Shown here one piece after another: positions 15,962 to 25,265 of a stretch of DNA of 62,595 nucleotides. Source of the DNA: Clostridiales bacterium (lineage in GTDB: Bacteria > Bacillota > Clostridia > Oscillospirales > CAG-382); NCBI GenBank assembly GCA_004553575.1, contig SFLA01000003.1, forward strand, positions 1 to 62,595, read 5' to 3'. Positions within the stretch are counted from its first letter, which is position 1. Every line of letters starts with the position of its first letter. The translations under genes were made by a program, and so were the position numbers. Under the pieces are notes generated by a model that saw only the letters and a list, made by a program, of their open reading frames with translations, had not been told where the DNA came from and did no database searches.

Positions 15962-16894
15962 GTGTCCACCGCTTTCAGGAACTTTTTAATAGTATTTATT
16001 ATCGGTCTGTTGGGCTTCGGACTGCTTGCATGGAAGGTAGTCGTCCCGTATATAGATACCGAGCTTCTCGGAGATATCAGCGACGGCGGTCCCGTTCACG
16101 AGAGCGCCGACCCGTCCGAGAGCGATGTATCCGGCGATGTGTCGCAGGATGTCCGCAGGCGTACCGTTAATATCGCGCTTATCGGCAAAGCCAGCGAGGA
16201 TTATATCGCCGGTATTTTCTTCATACATATAGACGAAGAGAAGGGCGTGTATCTTACCGTCAATGTCCCTCATGACACAGTAGTGAACAACGCCGGGCAC
16301 AGTGTGGTGCTGTATTCGTATCTGTTCGGCGTGGGAGCGGCGGAGATGATGCAGACCGTGCCGTATCTGGTCGGTTATCCGGTCGATTATTATGCGGTGT
16401 TCGATTACAACGGTATAGAAGCGATACTCAAGCGCATGGGAAACGTTAAAATGACCCTTAGCACAATGGTAAGAGTTCTTAATACCGCCGAATTTGCCGA
16501 CGAGATACAGGATTATCTCGACAGGGGCGAGGAGGTTCCCGACGCATATTACGAGGTTTTCGAGCCGGGGACGGTAACCCTTAACAAAGATAATTTATAT
16601 AAGTTCTGGAATTACGAGCCGGGCGGCAACGCAGGTGACTTTACGGTAAAGGACGAGGTTTGCGCCGCCGTGTTCAGATCACTAACATCCTGCTCCTCGC
16701 TCGGAGCCGACGGAAACGGTTTTCTCGAGCTTATGGCATACGCCGCCGAGGCGACATTGGGCAGCGAGGCGTTTACCGAATACGGAGATATAATGTTTGC
16801 CAACGGGTATCTTCTGAAATCCGTTCCGGTCGCCTATGATCAGGGTTATACCTCAATGGTAAAGAAAATCCGCGAGGCTGTATCCGACTACTGA
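15962..16894 (+). CDS. LytR-CpsA-Psr-like membrane protein lacking the usual catalytic residues
   Basis: Protein of 310 residues with one N-terminal membrane segment (FLIVFIIGLLGFGLLAW), an Asp/Ser-rich spacer and an extracytoplasmic domain that resembles the LCP fold. It shows NIALIGKASEDYIAGIFFIH (LCP first strand and loop), VYLTVNVPHDTVV (where active LCP enzymes have P-R-D-T) and PVDYYAVFDYNGIEAILKRMG (the LCP 'DYYV-F-GF---VD-LGG' helix). The SDT and RD residues that bind the lipid pyrophosphate in LCP ligases are missing, so it is probably not an active wall-polymer ligase. I place the start at GTG 15962, nine bases after AGGAG; the in-frame ATG at 15953 abuts the binding site. Confidence 0.65.
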   Translation: MSTAFRNFLIVFIIGLLGFGLLAWKVVVPYIDTELLGDISDGGPVHESADPSESDVSGDVSQDVRRRTVNIALIGKASEDYIAGIFFIHIDEEKGVYLTVNVPHDTVVNNAGHSVVLYSYLFGVGAAEMMQTVPYLVGYPVDYYAVFDYNGIEAILKRMGNVKMTLSTMVRVLNTAEFADEIQDYLDRGEEVPDAYYEVFEPGTVTLNKDNLYKFWNYEPGGNAGDFTVKDEVCAAVFRSLTSCSSLGADGNGFLELMAYAAEATLGSEAFTEYGDIMFANGYLLKSVPVAYDQGYTSMVKKIREAVSDY

Positions 16895-16913
16895 AAAAAT
16901 GTCGCGCAAGCCC

Positions 16914-16942
16914 TTGAAATAGCGTGTGCGATGTGATATTAT
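16914..16942 (+). promoter_or_regulatory. ferredoxin promoter
   Basis: TTGAAA (16914-16919) and TATTAT (16937-16942) with a 17-base spacer, 29 bases before the ferredoxin ATG. Confidence 0.75.
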
Positions 16943-16971
16943 TTACGTAAATAATACGGAGGTGTACTGTA

Positions 16972-17151
16972 ATGGCATATAAGATCAACAATGACGAATG
17001 TCTTGGCTGCGGTGCCTGCGTGGATCAGTGCCCGGTAGGCGCGATTTCCATCGGCGATGACGGCAAGGCAGTAATCGATCCCGACATCTGCATTGAGTGC
17101 GGCGCCTGCGCGGGCGTATGCCCGGTCGAGGCTCCCAAGGCCGACGCCTGA
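16972..17151 (+). CDS. 2[4Fe-4S] ferredoxin
   Basis: Clostridial-type ferredoxin of 59 residues, an electron carrier for anaerobic redox enzymes. Two cluster motifs are present: CLGCGACVDQCP (from Cys10) and CIECGACAGVCP (from Cys39). GGAGGTG precedes the ATG by a suitable distance. It is a single-gene unit with its own promoter and a small hairpin after the stop. Confidence 0.95.
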   Translation: MAYKINNDECLGCGACVDQCPVGAISIGDDGKAVIDPDICIECGACAGVCPVEAPKADA

Positions 17152-17172
17152 GATACGTATGCAGACAGATAG

Positions 17173-17197
17173 TGCGCCCCCAACAAGGGCGCATTTA
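17173..17197 (+). terminator. weak terminator after ferredoxin
   Basis: TGCGCCC and GGGCGCA form a seven-pair stem followed by TTTA. The short T tract makes it weak. Confidence 0.5.
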
Positions 17198-17231
17198 TCG
17201 TCTGACAGGCAGGATTTCCGGGGAGGGTTGA

Positions 17232-17954
17232 ATGGAGCTGATAAAAACGCGGGTAAACCGCCGTCTCGTTCTGTCCGAGTATTCCGGCGGGATACGTTTC
17301 GGAACCGACGCCCTTCTGCTTGCTCATTTTGCCCTGTCTGCGCCGGGTAGGGGAATGGATCTCGGCGCGGGAAGCGGAATTATCGGCTTTTTACTGCTCA
17401 CCTCCGGCAGGGCGTCGCATATCGACGGGATCGAGCTGCAGCCCGATTACGTTGATCTGTGCCGGAAGAACGCTTCGGAAAACGGTCTCGAAGCGCGATA
17501 TACCGCCGTCTGCCGCGATATACGGGATCTGCATTCATTTCCGGAGGAGGAATACGATTTCTGCGTGTCAAATCCCCCGTATCTTCCGCTCGGCTGCGGA
17601 AAGGAGAATGCTTCCGAGCCGCTGAATATCGCCCGCCGCGAGGTCAAATGCGACATATTATCGGTCTGCGCCGCAGCTTCGCGAAGTGTGCGAAGCGGAG
17701 GGTCCGTATTCGTCGTCTTCCGTCCCGACCGTCTTGCGGCGCTGTTGTCGGCGTTAAGAGCGAGTGCGCTCGAGCCCAAGCGTATCCGTACCGTATGCCC
17801 GTCGTCCGGCAGAAAGCCCTCGCTTGTTCTGGTCGAGGCAATCAAAAACGCTCCGAGGGGCAATGTATCGGAGGAGCAATTCTGTATTTACGGAGATTCG
17901 TCCCATCGCGATTATTCCGAAGGGATGAAAAACATTTACAATGAACTTAGCTGA
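17232..17954 (+). CDS. tRNA1(Val) (adenine37-N6)-methyltransferase-like protein (TrmN6/YfiC family)
   Basis: SAM-dependent N6-adenine methyltransferase of 240 residues. The family start LVLSEYSGGIRFGTDALLLAHFA, the SAM-binding loop GMDLGAGSGIIGFLL and the catalytic N-P-P-Y tetrad (SNPPYLPLG, ~residue 114) are intact. In E. coli the relative modifies A37 of tRNA1(Val); the exact target here is not shown by sequence. The gene starts after GGGAGGG and overlaps mntP by 14 bases. Confidence 0.88.
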   Translation: MELIKTRVNRRLVLSEYSGGIRFGTDALLLAHFALSAPGRGMDLGAGSGIIGFLLLTSGRASHIDGIELQPDYVDLCRKNASENGLEARYTAVCRDIRDLHSFPEEEYDFCVSNPPYLPLGCGKENASEPLNIARREVKCDILSVCAAASRSVRSGGSVFVVFRPDRLAALLSALRASALEPKRIRTVCPSSGRKPSLVLVEAIKNAPRGNVSEEQFCIYGDSSHRDYSEGMKNIYNELS

Positions 17955-18492
17955 AGCCGCGCTTATCGGCGTCGCGCTGTCAATGGACGCCGCCGCCGTT
18001 TCGGTCGCAAACGGCCTTGTCTGCAAAGGAACGAAAAAAAACGTTCTTATACTTGACCCTCTGTTGTTCGGGCTTTTTCAGGGAATAATGCCTCTTATCG
18101 GTTTTTATGCCGTTTCGCTGCTTCCCGTAAGTCTCGATAAATATTCCGGCATTATAATGTTTACGGTGTTTATGGCGCTGGGCGTCAAGATGCTGCTCGA
18201 TTTTTTCTTCGGCAACGGTACCGAGAAGGGGGACAAACCGCTCAGCGTAGGATTATTGTTGGTGCAGGCTGTTTCCACCTCGCTGGACGCGTTGTTTGTC
18301 GGAGCCGCTCTCGCGGCGGATGCCGGCACGGATATATGGCTTGCCGCGGCGATTATCGCCGCAGTCACCGCAGCGGTTTCGGCTTTGTGCCTGCTGGCGG
18401 GTAAGAAGTCCGGCGCACTGCTGAAAGATCGCGCCGGGTTGGTGGGGGGAGTGCTGATGCTGTTTATAGCCGTCGGCTCTCTGTTTGACTGA
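17941..18492 (+). CDS. mntP: manganese efflux pump MntP
   Basis: Six-helix membrane protein of 183 residues that exports Mn2+. The paired acidic blocks of the family are visible: LIGVALSMDAAAVSVANG in helix 1 and STSLDALFVGAALA in helix 4, each with the conserved Asp. It overlaps the upstream methyltransferase gene by 14 bases and is followed within 16 bases by the subtilase gene. No yybP-ykoY Mn riboswitch is seen, in keeping with its position inside an operon. Confidence 0.93.
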   Translation: MNLAEAALIGVALSMDAAAVSVANGLVCKGTKKNVLILDPLLFGLFQGIMPLIGFYAVSLLPVSLDKYSGIIMFTVFMALGVKMLLDFFFGNGTEKGDKPLSVGLLLVQAVSTSLDALFVGAALAADAGTDIWLAAAIIAAVTAAVSALCLLAGKKSGALLKDRAGLVGGVLMLFIAVGSLFD

Positions 18493-18508
18493 TATATACG
18501 GAATAAAA

Positions 18509-21500
18509 ATGTTAAAGCGTCTTTTATCTGTTGCGTTAATAACCGTCATGCTGTTCTCCGCATTAGCGGAGGGGGGCGGGACGGGTGCGGAGTTTTTTTC
18601 CGCTCTCGCACGGGATAGCGGCGCTTTTTCCCGTTATATTGCCGCGTTTTCCGACGGAACAGATCCGGAATCTCTGCTTTCGGGGGTAAAGCACCGCCTT
18701 ATATCTCCCGAAAGCGAGCGGGTGTATCTCGTCGAAACGGACGATATTTCCGCCTTATCCGCATACTGCTCGGGAATTGAGCCGGAGCTTGTTCGCGGCA
18801 CTCTGGCATCGGACCCGCTCGAGAAGGACCGGTGGGAAACCGCATACGCCGGGCTCGATACCGCCCGCGAGCTGTATTCCGGCAGCGCTTCGGTTGTAGT
18901 TGCGGTGCTCGATACGGGCGTCGAGCGCAATCACGAGGATCTTGCCGGCGCAAATATTCTGGAAGGCTTTGACGCTACCGCGGGGGTTGCCGGCGTGTAC
19001 GGGGATTCTACAGGTCACGGCACCGCCGTTATCGGCATTATCGCCGCGTCGGTAGGGAACGGAGTGGGAGTAGCCGGAATATGCGCCGATGTATCCGTAT
19101 ATCCGGTAAAGGTCGCGTCGGGGAGCGGAAGCATTTATTCGTCCGATCTGATAGCGGGAATATATGCCGCCGCCGATTACGGTGCGGATATAATAAACAT
19201 CTCTCTCGGCGGATATTCGTATTCCGTAGCCGAGCAAAACGCAATAGATTACGCGGTATCAAAGGGCTGCATCATTATTGCCGCCGCCGGAAACGACGGA
19301 GCGGATTCGGTTCTTGCGGGACGGTATTTTTATCCGGCTTCATACGAAGGTGTTATTTCGGTTGCGTCGGTAGGCCCCGACGGAAGCCCCTGCAGGTTTT
19401 CGCAGTACAACGATTCGGTCGATCTCGCCGCACCCGGATGCGATATAACCGTATGCGAATACAAAAACGGGGTTTCGTCGTACGGGACGGATTCCGGAAC
19501 CAGCTATTCCGCCGCCATTGTAAGCGGAATAGCCGCGCTCGCCTGCGGAATTTCAGGAGGACTCACATGTGACGAGTTCTTATGGCTCTGCATTTCGGAG
19601 CTCGGCGCCGAACACAACCGTTATACCGGTTACGGATCCGTAAGCGCTCCGGAAATACTGGTCGCCGCCTCCTCGCCCGTGGTATGCGGTGCAGCCGACG
19701 GCGGGACATATCCCGCTCCGCTTACCGTTGCCTTTTCACGCGGATCCGGATATCTCGACGGGTCTCCGTTCGCTTCGGGCGGTACGGTGACCGCAGTCGG
19801 TAAGCATACCCTTACCGTTATTGACGGCGACGATACGGTTTCGGTTTCCTTTACCGTTACCGGCGATATCCCGACATATACCGTCGGAACCGACAGTATC
19901 GTATTCACCTCCGGGACAGCCTTTCTGGACGGTATGCCGTATACGTCGGGCGATTATATTTATCCCGGAGTCCACTTTATAACGCTGACCTCCGAAAGCG
20001 GGCTTTCCGTATCGGATACCGTTTCGGTCGGAGGCAATCCGGTTTCGATTGTGGGAATAACCGACGGAGGGGTATATGACGGGGCGGTCACCCTTACCGT
20101 ATACGGCGACGGGTACTGCGTGCTTGACGGAACTTCGTTTACCGGGAGCACGGTAGTCTGGAAAAACGGATCGCATACTGCCGTGCTGTGCGACCCCTCC
20201 GGCGCCGAGATAAAGACGGTTACCTTTACCGTTAATTCCTCGGCGGAGCTGCTTTCCGGCTTCGGAGGCGTATCCGCCGTTTACCACGATACCGAAAACG
20301 GTTATATCGCGGTCACTGCTGCAGGAGTAAACGGAGTCGGTATATATTCCGATTCGGATCCGTCCTTCCGCATACGTTTTATAACCACACCGTCCGCCGT
20401 CACGGGATTCGGGTCGGACGGCACATACCTGTATTTCCTGATGTCCGGTTCTGCCTGCGCCGTACGGCGTTCCGACGCCTCTGGCTCCGCAGCTCCCGAG
20501 CTTATAACGGAGGTGTCCTACACCCCGGAGTATACCTTTTCCGGCGGAGCCGTGTATTCGGGCGGCGAAAAGCTTATCGATACCGGGCTCGGTGAATGTA
20601 TATGTGTTTCCGACGGTATGCTGTATACGACCCGGGCAGTAATAGACATGTCCGACGGGAGGGTAGCCGCCCTTTTCGGAACCGGCGTCGTTTCCGTTTC
20701 AGGCTGCTTCGCCGCGGTTTCCGGCGGAGGTCTGGTGCGGTTCTCGTCTCTGTACGATTTCGCGTCCGCTCCCTCGGACGGTATATTTGAGTCTGCGGCT
20801 GCGGAAAACGAGTATCGCTTTTCCGCACGGCTTACCGCCGCGGTGTCCGATTCTGCGTATGATCCCGTTACCGGCAGGGTGTTTCTGCTGTCCGATTCCG
20901 GCACGCTGTACGCGACCGATAAAAGCTTTATCTCCGAAACCGCGGTGCCGCTGCTGTATGTGCCGATAGCGGTAGCCTGCGGAGAGGGTAAAGCGGCGGT
21001 GTTCTTTGAATCCGGTTATTGCATTATCGACTGTATCACCCTTGCGGTCACATATCATACAGGTACCGCCGCTCCCGAAAAGGCGGTGGTCACCTCCTCG
21101 GGCGCGGCGTATATATCGGGCGGAAGCGTGTATTTTGCCGTCCCGGGCTCCGTTGTGTCGTATCCGGTGTCCGCACGGGGGATATGCACCGACGGCGAAA
21201 GGGTTTTCGTGTGCAATCAGTCGGGAACGGGGATATACGGCTCCGACGGAAGCTATATCGGAAGCATCGCCACCGTTGATTCCGCCGATATATTTACTGA
21301 CGGCACCTATCTGTGTGCGGGCGACTGTGTGTATCTTATCTCCGACGGAAGCGTGACCTGCCGTATCCCGTATACCGTTTACGGAATGACCTGCGGTCTT
21401 GTTTTCACCGACGGCGGTGTGTTCGCGTGCTCCGACGGCAGTACTGTGTCCGGATATGTTTCCGACGGAGTTTTCGCGGGAGGATATTGCCTTTCGGCAG

Positions 21501-23542
21501 ACGGCGGATACGTATCCGTAACCGGCTCGTCACATGCCGGCACCGTTCCGACAGTCGTCGGAGCAGACGGAGTTTACGATGTATCAACCTTCGTTTCATC
21601 GGATAAAGGCGTGCTTTTTATCGACGGTATGCGGTTTCCCGGCGGAGAATATTCCGGCGGAGGCAGCCATACTCTGCTTGCAGTAATGCCGTTCGGTGCC
21701 GTTTATTCCTATTCGTTTTCGGTTATTCCCGTGCTCACGGGTATAACCGTTTCCGGCGGCGACCGTAAGCTGCATGTCGGCGACGAGATATATATAAAGC
21801 TCGAGTATCTGCCTTTCGGGGCGTCAGCCGTTCCCGCGTCGTATTCCGCTTCGGGCTCCGCCGTTACCGTGTCGCCGTCGGGGCTTGTGTGCGCTGTGGC
21901 GGAGGGCGTTTCTACGGTTACCGTCTCCTCAGGCGGTTTTACCGCTTCGGTCACATATACGGTAACCACTGCCGAGCTGGCGTTTTCCGATGCTTCTTTT
22001 GCCGCAGATAAGCTTACAGGCACAGTAACCGTTCCGTCCGGAACCGCGGTATCCGCACTCGAAGCGGCGGCGCTTACCGGCGGCGCAAGGTTTGGAGCAG
22101 TCGATTCTGACGGAGGACGCCTCGCCCCGCATGCTTATGTCTCGACCGGCGACCGCGCCGTGCTTTACTCCACTGCAGATTCCGAAATAGCATCGCTTAC
22201 CGTTATCGTTAAGGGCGACCTTGACTGTGACGGCTTTGTCACCGCTTCCGATTACCGTCTGCTTTCCGATGTCCTTAAGGGTAATATCACCGACCGCAGT
22301 ATACTGCTTGCAGCCGACTGCGACGGCAACGGCAGGACGGACGATTCCGATTATCCCGCGCTCGAATCGCTTATACTCGGTTTCGGTGTAATCCCTCCGA
22401 TGAACGATGAATACTGCATAAGCGTATCGACGTCGGCGAATGTATATGTCGGAGATACGCTTGCGGTGGTATTATACAGCGAGAATTCGTACGATATGGA
22501 TTCAGCTTCGGTCGCGCTTTCCTACGACCCGGAGCAGCTTGAACTGATATCGGTATCCGGCATATCTTATTCGGTGCTCTGGACGGATGCGGACGGAGAA
22601 CTCGTAATATCCGCCTTCGACCCGGACGGAAATGCCGCGGGCAGAAAGATCAGATCTTTCGCCAAGGTTGTTTTCCGCGTAAGAGAAACGGTTGAACAGG
22701 GCGATACGGTGGAAATAACACCATTTGCCGGGTATATAACCGGGAGCAGCGGAATTTACGGCGCACGCGTTTGCGGCTCGTCCTCGTATGCGTCGGTCAG
22801 AAGCGCGGAATCCTTTGTAATCTGCATAAATAACGCAGAGTATTTTATCTTTAATCCGGCAATACACAGTTATAACGTAACCGTGCCGTATACCGCCGTA
22901 GCGCTCGATATCGAATTCGATTACCCTTACGGGGGAAGCGTTACCTGCAGCGATACCGATATCCCCGATACCGATTCGCTTACCGTTACGGTTACCTATG
23001 TTTCGCCCGAGGGTGTTACCGATGTATACCGTATACACGTAATCCGTGCAGCCGAGCCGGCGGGCGACAGTGAATCGCGCATCGGGTCGCTTACGGCGAG
23101 CGTCGGATGTCTTAATCCGGACTTCACCCCCGAGAGGTTAACCTACACCCTCAGCCTCGCATGGGACGACCCCGACCCCGAATTCTTCGCATCTGCGGTG
23201 AGCGGATATGCCGAAATCACTGCGGATATTCCGATCTCCTTCCCGGTCGGCACCGGTATCGTTACATTCACCTGTACCGCTCAGGACGGCACGGTCACCG
23301 TTTATACCGTTAAGGTAATACGTGCTCCCGCCCCGGATCCGTCTGCGGAAGATTCCGGCTCCGAAAGCAGCGAGGACCTGTCCGTCCGGAACGGGTGGAT
23401 AATACCGGCAGCGGTTTTGTCAGCATTTATTGCCGTCGCGGCGGCAGTTGTTATAATTATTCTCAAACGCCGAAAGGAAAAACAAGATGTCAAAGAAAAT
23501 CACTACGAAAAACGAGATAATGAACGCCCGGCGCAAGGCTGA
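18509..23542 (+). CDS. giant membrane-anchored S8 subtilase with dockerin and cohesin-like modules
   Basis: Secreted serine protease of 1677 residues. A signal peptide (1-20) is followed by a propeptide-like region, then the subtilisin domain with Asp135 (VVAVLDTGVERNHEDL), His170 (GHGTAVIGIIA) and Ser332 (GTSYSAAIVSGIAA). Next come long beta-rich repeats (~400-1230, some beta-propeller- or Ig-like), a type I dockerin pair (~1234-1290: DLDCDGFVTASDYRLLSDVL and DCDGNGRTDDSDYPALESLI), a cohesin-like domain (~1300-1435), two cadherin-like beta-sandwich domains and a C-terminal membrane helix (~1630-1656) with a basic tail. I use the ATG at 18509, which opens the signal peptide, rather than 18485. 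Its last 56 bases overlap the PpiC gene. Confidence 0.88.
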   Translation: MLKRLLSVALITVMLFSALAEGGGTGAEFFSALARDSGAFSRYIAAFSDGTDPESLLSGVKHRLISPESERVYLVETDDISALSAYCSGIEPELVRGTLASDPLEKDRWETAYAGLDTARELYSGSASVVVAVLDTGVERNHEDLAGANILEGFDATAGVAGVYGDSTGHGTAVIGIIAASVGNGVGVAGICADVSVYPVKVASGSGSIYSSDLIAGIYAAADYGADIINISLGGYSYSVAEQNAIDYAVSKGCIIIAAAGNDGADSVLAGRYFYPASYEGVISVASVGPDGSPCRFSQYNDSVDLAAPGCDITVCEYKNGVSSYGTDSGTSYSAAIVSGIAALACGISGGLTCDEFLWLCISELGAEHNRYTGYGSVSAPEILVAASSPVVCGAADGGTYPAPLTVAFSRGSGYLDGSPFASGGTVTAVGKHTLTVIDGDDTVSVSFTVTGDIPTYTVGTDSIVFTSGTAFLDGMPYTSGDYIYPGVHFITLTSESGLSVSDTVSVGGNPVSIVGITDGGVYDGAVTLTVYGDGYCVLDGTSFTGSTVVWKNGSHTAVLCDPSGAEIKTVTFTVNSSAELLSGFGGVSAVYHDTENGYIAVTAAGVNGVGIYSDSDPSFRIRFITTPSAVTGFGSDGTYLYFLMSGSACAVRRSDASGSAAPELITEVSYTPEYTFSGGAVYSGGEKLIDTGLGECICVSDGMLYTTRAVIDMSDGRVAALFGTGVVSVSGCFAAVSGGGLVRFSSLYDFASAPSDGIFESAAAENEYRFSARLTAAVSDSAYDPVTGRVFLLSDSGTLYATDKSFISETAVPLLYVPIAVACGEGKAAVFFESGYCIIDCITLAVTYHTGTAAPEKAVVTSSGAAYISGGSVYFAVPGSVVSYPVSARGICTDGERVFVCNQSGTGIYGSDGSYIGSIATVDSADIFTDGTYLCAGDCVYLISDGSVTCRIPYTVYGMTCGLVFTDGGVFACSDGSTVSGYVSDGVFAGGYCLSADGGYVSVTGSSHAGTVPTVVGADGVYDVSTFVSSDKGVLFIDGMRFPGGEYSGGGSHTLLAVMPFGAVYSYSFSVIPVLTGITVSGGDRKLHVGDEIYIKLEYLPFGASAVPASYSASGSAVTVSPSGLVCAVAEGVSTVTVSSGGFTASVTYTVTTAELAFSDASFAADKLTGTVTVPSGTAVSALEAAALTGGARFGAVDSDGGRLAPHAYVSTGDRAVLYSTADSEIASLTVIVKGDLDCDGFVTASDYRLLSDVLKGNITDRSILLAADCDGNGRTDDSDYPALESLILGFGVIPPMNDEYCISVSTSANVYVGDTLAVVLYSENSYDMDSASVALSYDPEQLELISVSGISYSVLWTDADGELVISAFDPDGNAAGRKIRSFAKVVFRVRETVEQGDTVEITPFAGYITGSSGIYGARVCGSSSYASVRSAESFVICINNAEYFIFNPAIHSYNVTVPYTAVALDIEFDYPYGGSVTCSDTDIPDTDSLTVTVTYVSPEGVTDVYRIHVIRAAEPAGDSESRIGSLTASVGCLNPDFTPERLTYTLSLAWDDPDPEFFASAVSGYAEITADIPISFPVGTGIVTFTCTAQDGTVTVYTVKVIRAPAPDPSAEDSGSESSEDLSVRNGWIIPAAVLSAFIAVAAAVVIIILKRRKEKQDVKENHYEKRDNERPAQG

Positions 23543-24956
23543 GCGCCGGGAAAAGCAGAGAAGGGACCGTCGGCTCGCCGCACTCAAAAAGGCGGCAATA
23601 ATCCTGGGTATTATCGTTGCCGCCGTTCTTGCGGTGCTGCTTGTTGCCAATCTCGTTATCGATTCCGGGATATTGCTCCGTTCTTATGTCCTTAAGAGCG
23701 AAAACTTCACCTTCACCCGCGCAATGATGAGCTATTGTATATACTATCAGTACGAATCCTTCCTCTCTTATTACGGCGATTACGTACAGCAGTATACCGG
23801 GCTTGACCCAACCGGATCACTTAAGACCCAGTACAAGGATTCGAAGGAAGGTATAACCTGGTTCAGATACTTTGCCGATACCGCGCTCGACAGCGCTTCG
23901 GATTCCATGTATCTGTGCGAAGCGGCGCATTCCGCCGGTTACGATCTCAGCGATTCCCGTAAGCAGTCGCTCCGCAGGCTCGCCGAGAAAGCCGACACTT
24001 CGCTTTACGGCAGGGGAGTAACTGCCGACGATATTTACGATGCGCTTTATATTCAGTGCCTGGCTACCGAATATGACGCATACCTGTACGATACACTCGG
24101 CCCCGACGGCGATCAGATACGTGATTATTACAAAAAATATCCCACCGCCTGCCAGTCCGTCGATTATTATTCGTATTCGATAAAGTATACCGACGATACC
24201 GCAGACGAATGCAAAAAGGCTGCCGACCTTATTGCGGACGCTGCCGACCCCGAATCGTTCAAGTGCGCGATTATGGAATACTATACCGACAAAGAGTATA
24301 CCGAGATTGACGAGGACGACGAGGTCGCCTCCGAGGTACTCGGAAGTATCGAGAAGACCTGTGTTTCATATGACGACGCCGATCTTCAGAGTTGGATGTT
24401 CACCAAAGCGGATCTGTACGATACCTATGTGTACGACAACACCTCCGAACGCCGGTATACCGTTTATATGCTTACCGCCGAGCCGTATCTCGACGAACAG
24501 AAGACGGTTGACGTGCGCCATATACTCATTCTTTCCTCCGATTACGACACCGACGAAGCGTGCAGGGCAGAGGCCGAGCGTATACTCCGGCTTTTCCTGG
24601 ACGGCGACGCTTCCGAGGAGGCTTTTGCCTGCCTTGCGGCTGAATATTCACGCGATCCCGGTTCCGCTTTCCTCGGCGGCTTGTACAGGCGAGTCGCCCG
24701 GGGCGACATGACCGAGGCCTTCGATGATTGGTGTTTCGATTCCGCCCGTACCTCAGGCGAAACCGATATTATAAAAACCGACTACGGATATCACGTTATG
24801 TATTATGTCGGAGATAACATCGAAAACTGGGAAATGGATTATTTCACCGATGTCGCCGGGGAGGCAATGAACGATCTGTATATTGCTTATTCCTCAAAGT
24901 ACGATATATCCGAGAACTCATCCCGCGTGTATTCTATCCCCGAGCGCAAGCGCTGA
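23487..24956 (+). CDS. membrane-anchored PpiC-type peptidyl-prolyl isomerase
   Basis: Extracytoplasmic foldase of the PrsA/SurA kind, 489 residues. A very basic N terminus (KAERREKQRRDRRLAALKK) precedes one transmembrane helix (~34-60), so it is anchored by an uncleaved helix, not by a lipid. A SurA_N-like helical region follows; the parvulin domain lies at ~340-455 with VDVRHILILSS, GGLYRRVARGDMTEAFDDW and KTDYGYHVMYYVG. It probably folds the large subtilase encoded just upstream. AAAGGA eight bases before the ATG lies inside the subtilase gene, giving a 56-base overlap. Confidence 0.88.
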   Translation: MSKKITTKNEIMNARRKAERREKQRRDRRLAALKKAAIILGIIVAAVLAVLLVANLVIDSGILLRSYVLKSENFTFTRAMMSYCIYYQYESFLSYYGDYVQQYTGLDPTGSLKTQYKDSKEGITWFRYFADTALDSASDSMYLCEAAHSAGYDLSDSRKQSLRRLAEKADTSLYGRGVTADDIYDALYIQCLATEYDAYLYDTLGPDGDQIRDYYKKYPTACQSVDYYSYSIKYTDDTADECKKAADLIADAADPESFKCAIMEYYTDKEYTEIDEDDEVASEVLGSIEKTCVSYDDADLQSWMFTKADLYDTYVYDNTSERRYTVYMLTAEPYLDEQKTVDVRHILILSSDYDTDEACRAEAERILRLFLDGDASEEAFACLAAEYSRDPGSAFLGGLYRRVARGDMTEAFDDWCFDSARTSGETDIIKTDYGYHVMYYVGDNIENWEMDYFTDVAGEAMNDLYIAYSSKYDISENSSRVYSIPERKR

Positions 24957-25025
24957 CGGATTGTCCGGACGGTTCGGTGATACCTGCCGCCGCAAACACA
25001 CTGTCCGCACTTCATCGGTACTTAC

Positions 25026-25053
25026 AAAAGCCGCCGCATTTCCGGCGGCTTTT
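25026..25053. terminator. terminator after the PpiC gene
   Basis: AAAAGCCGCCG and CGGCGGCTTTT flank a six-base loop; the A and T runs allow it to work in both directions. The remaining gap 25054-25204 shows no gene or promoter that I can support. Confidence 0.85.
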
Positions 25054-25204
25054 GCTTCTTTTCAGTGCGTTCATTTGCCGGTATCCGCAAAAAAAAGCGG
25101 CGCTTTACGGTTCCGGGCAGGTCCGTGCAAATATGCGTTATATATGCAATGAATACCCGCGTTCCTTGTATTGCGCAACTTCAGAACCGTTATGCCTGTA
25201 ATAC

Positions 25205-25253
25205 AAATCGCTCCCCGCGGTGTCCTTTGATACAGCGGGGAGCGGATTTTGTT
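25205..25253. terminator. terminator of the zinc-ribbon gene cluster
   Basis: GCTCCCCGC and GCGGGGAGC form a nine-pair stem with a 16-base loop, 12 bases beyond the stop codon of the reverse-strand gene at 25266. T-rich sequence follows on either side. Confidence 0.65.
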
Positions 25254-25265
25254 TGTAAATTCGGA

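Noticed and set aside
18485..18508. Start of the subtilase at 18485
   Set aside because: Eight extra residues before the signal peptide overlap mntP; the ATG at 18509 gives a normal signal peptide with GGAA upstream.
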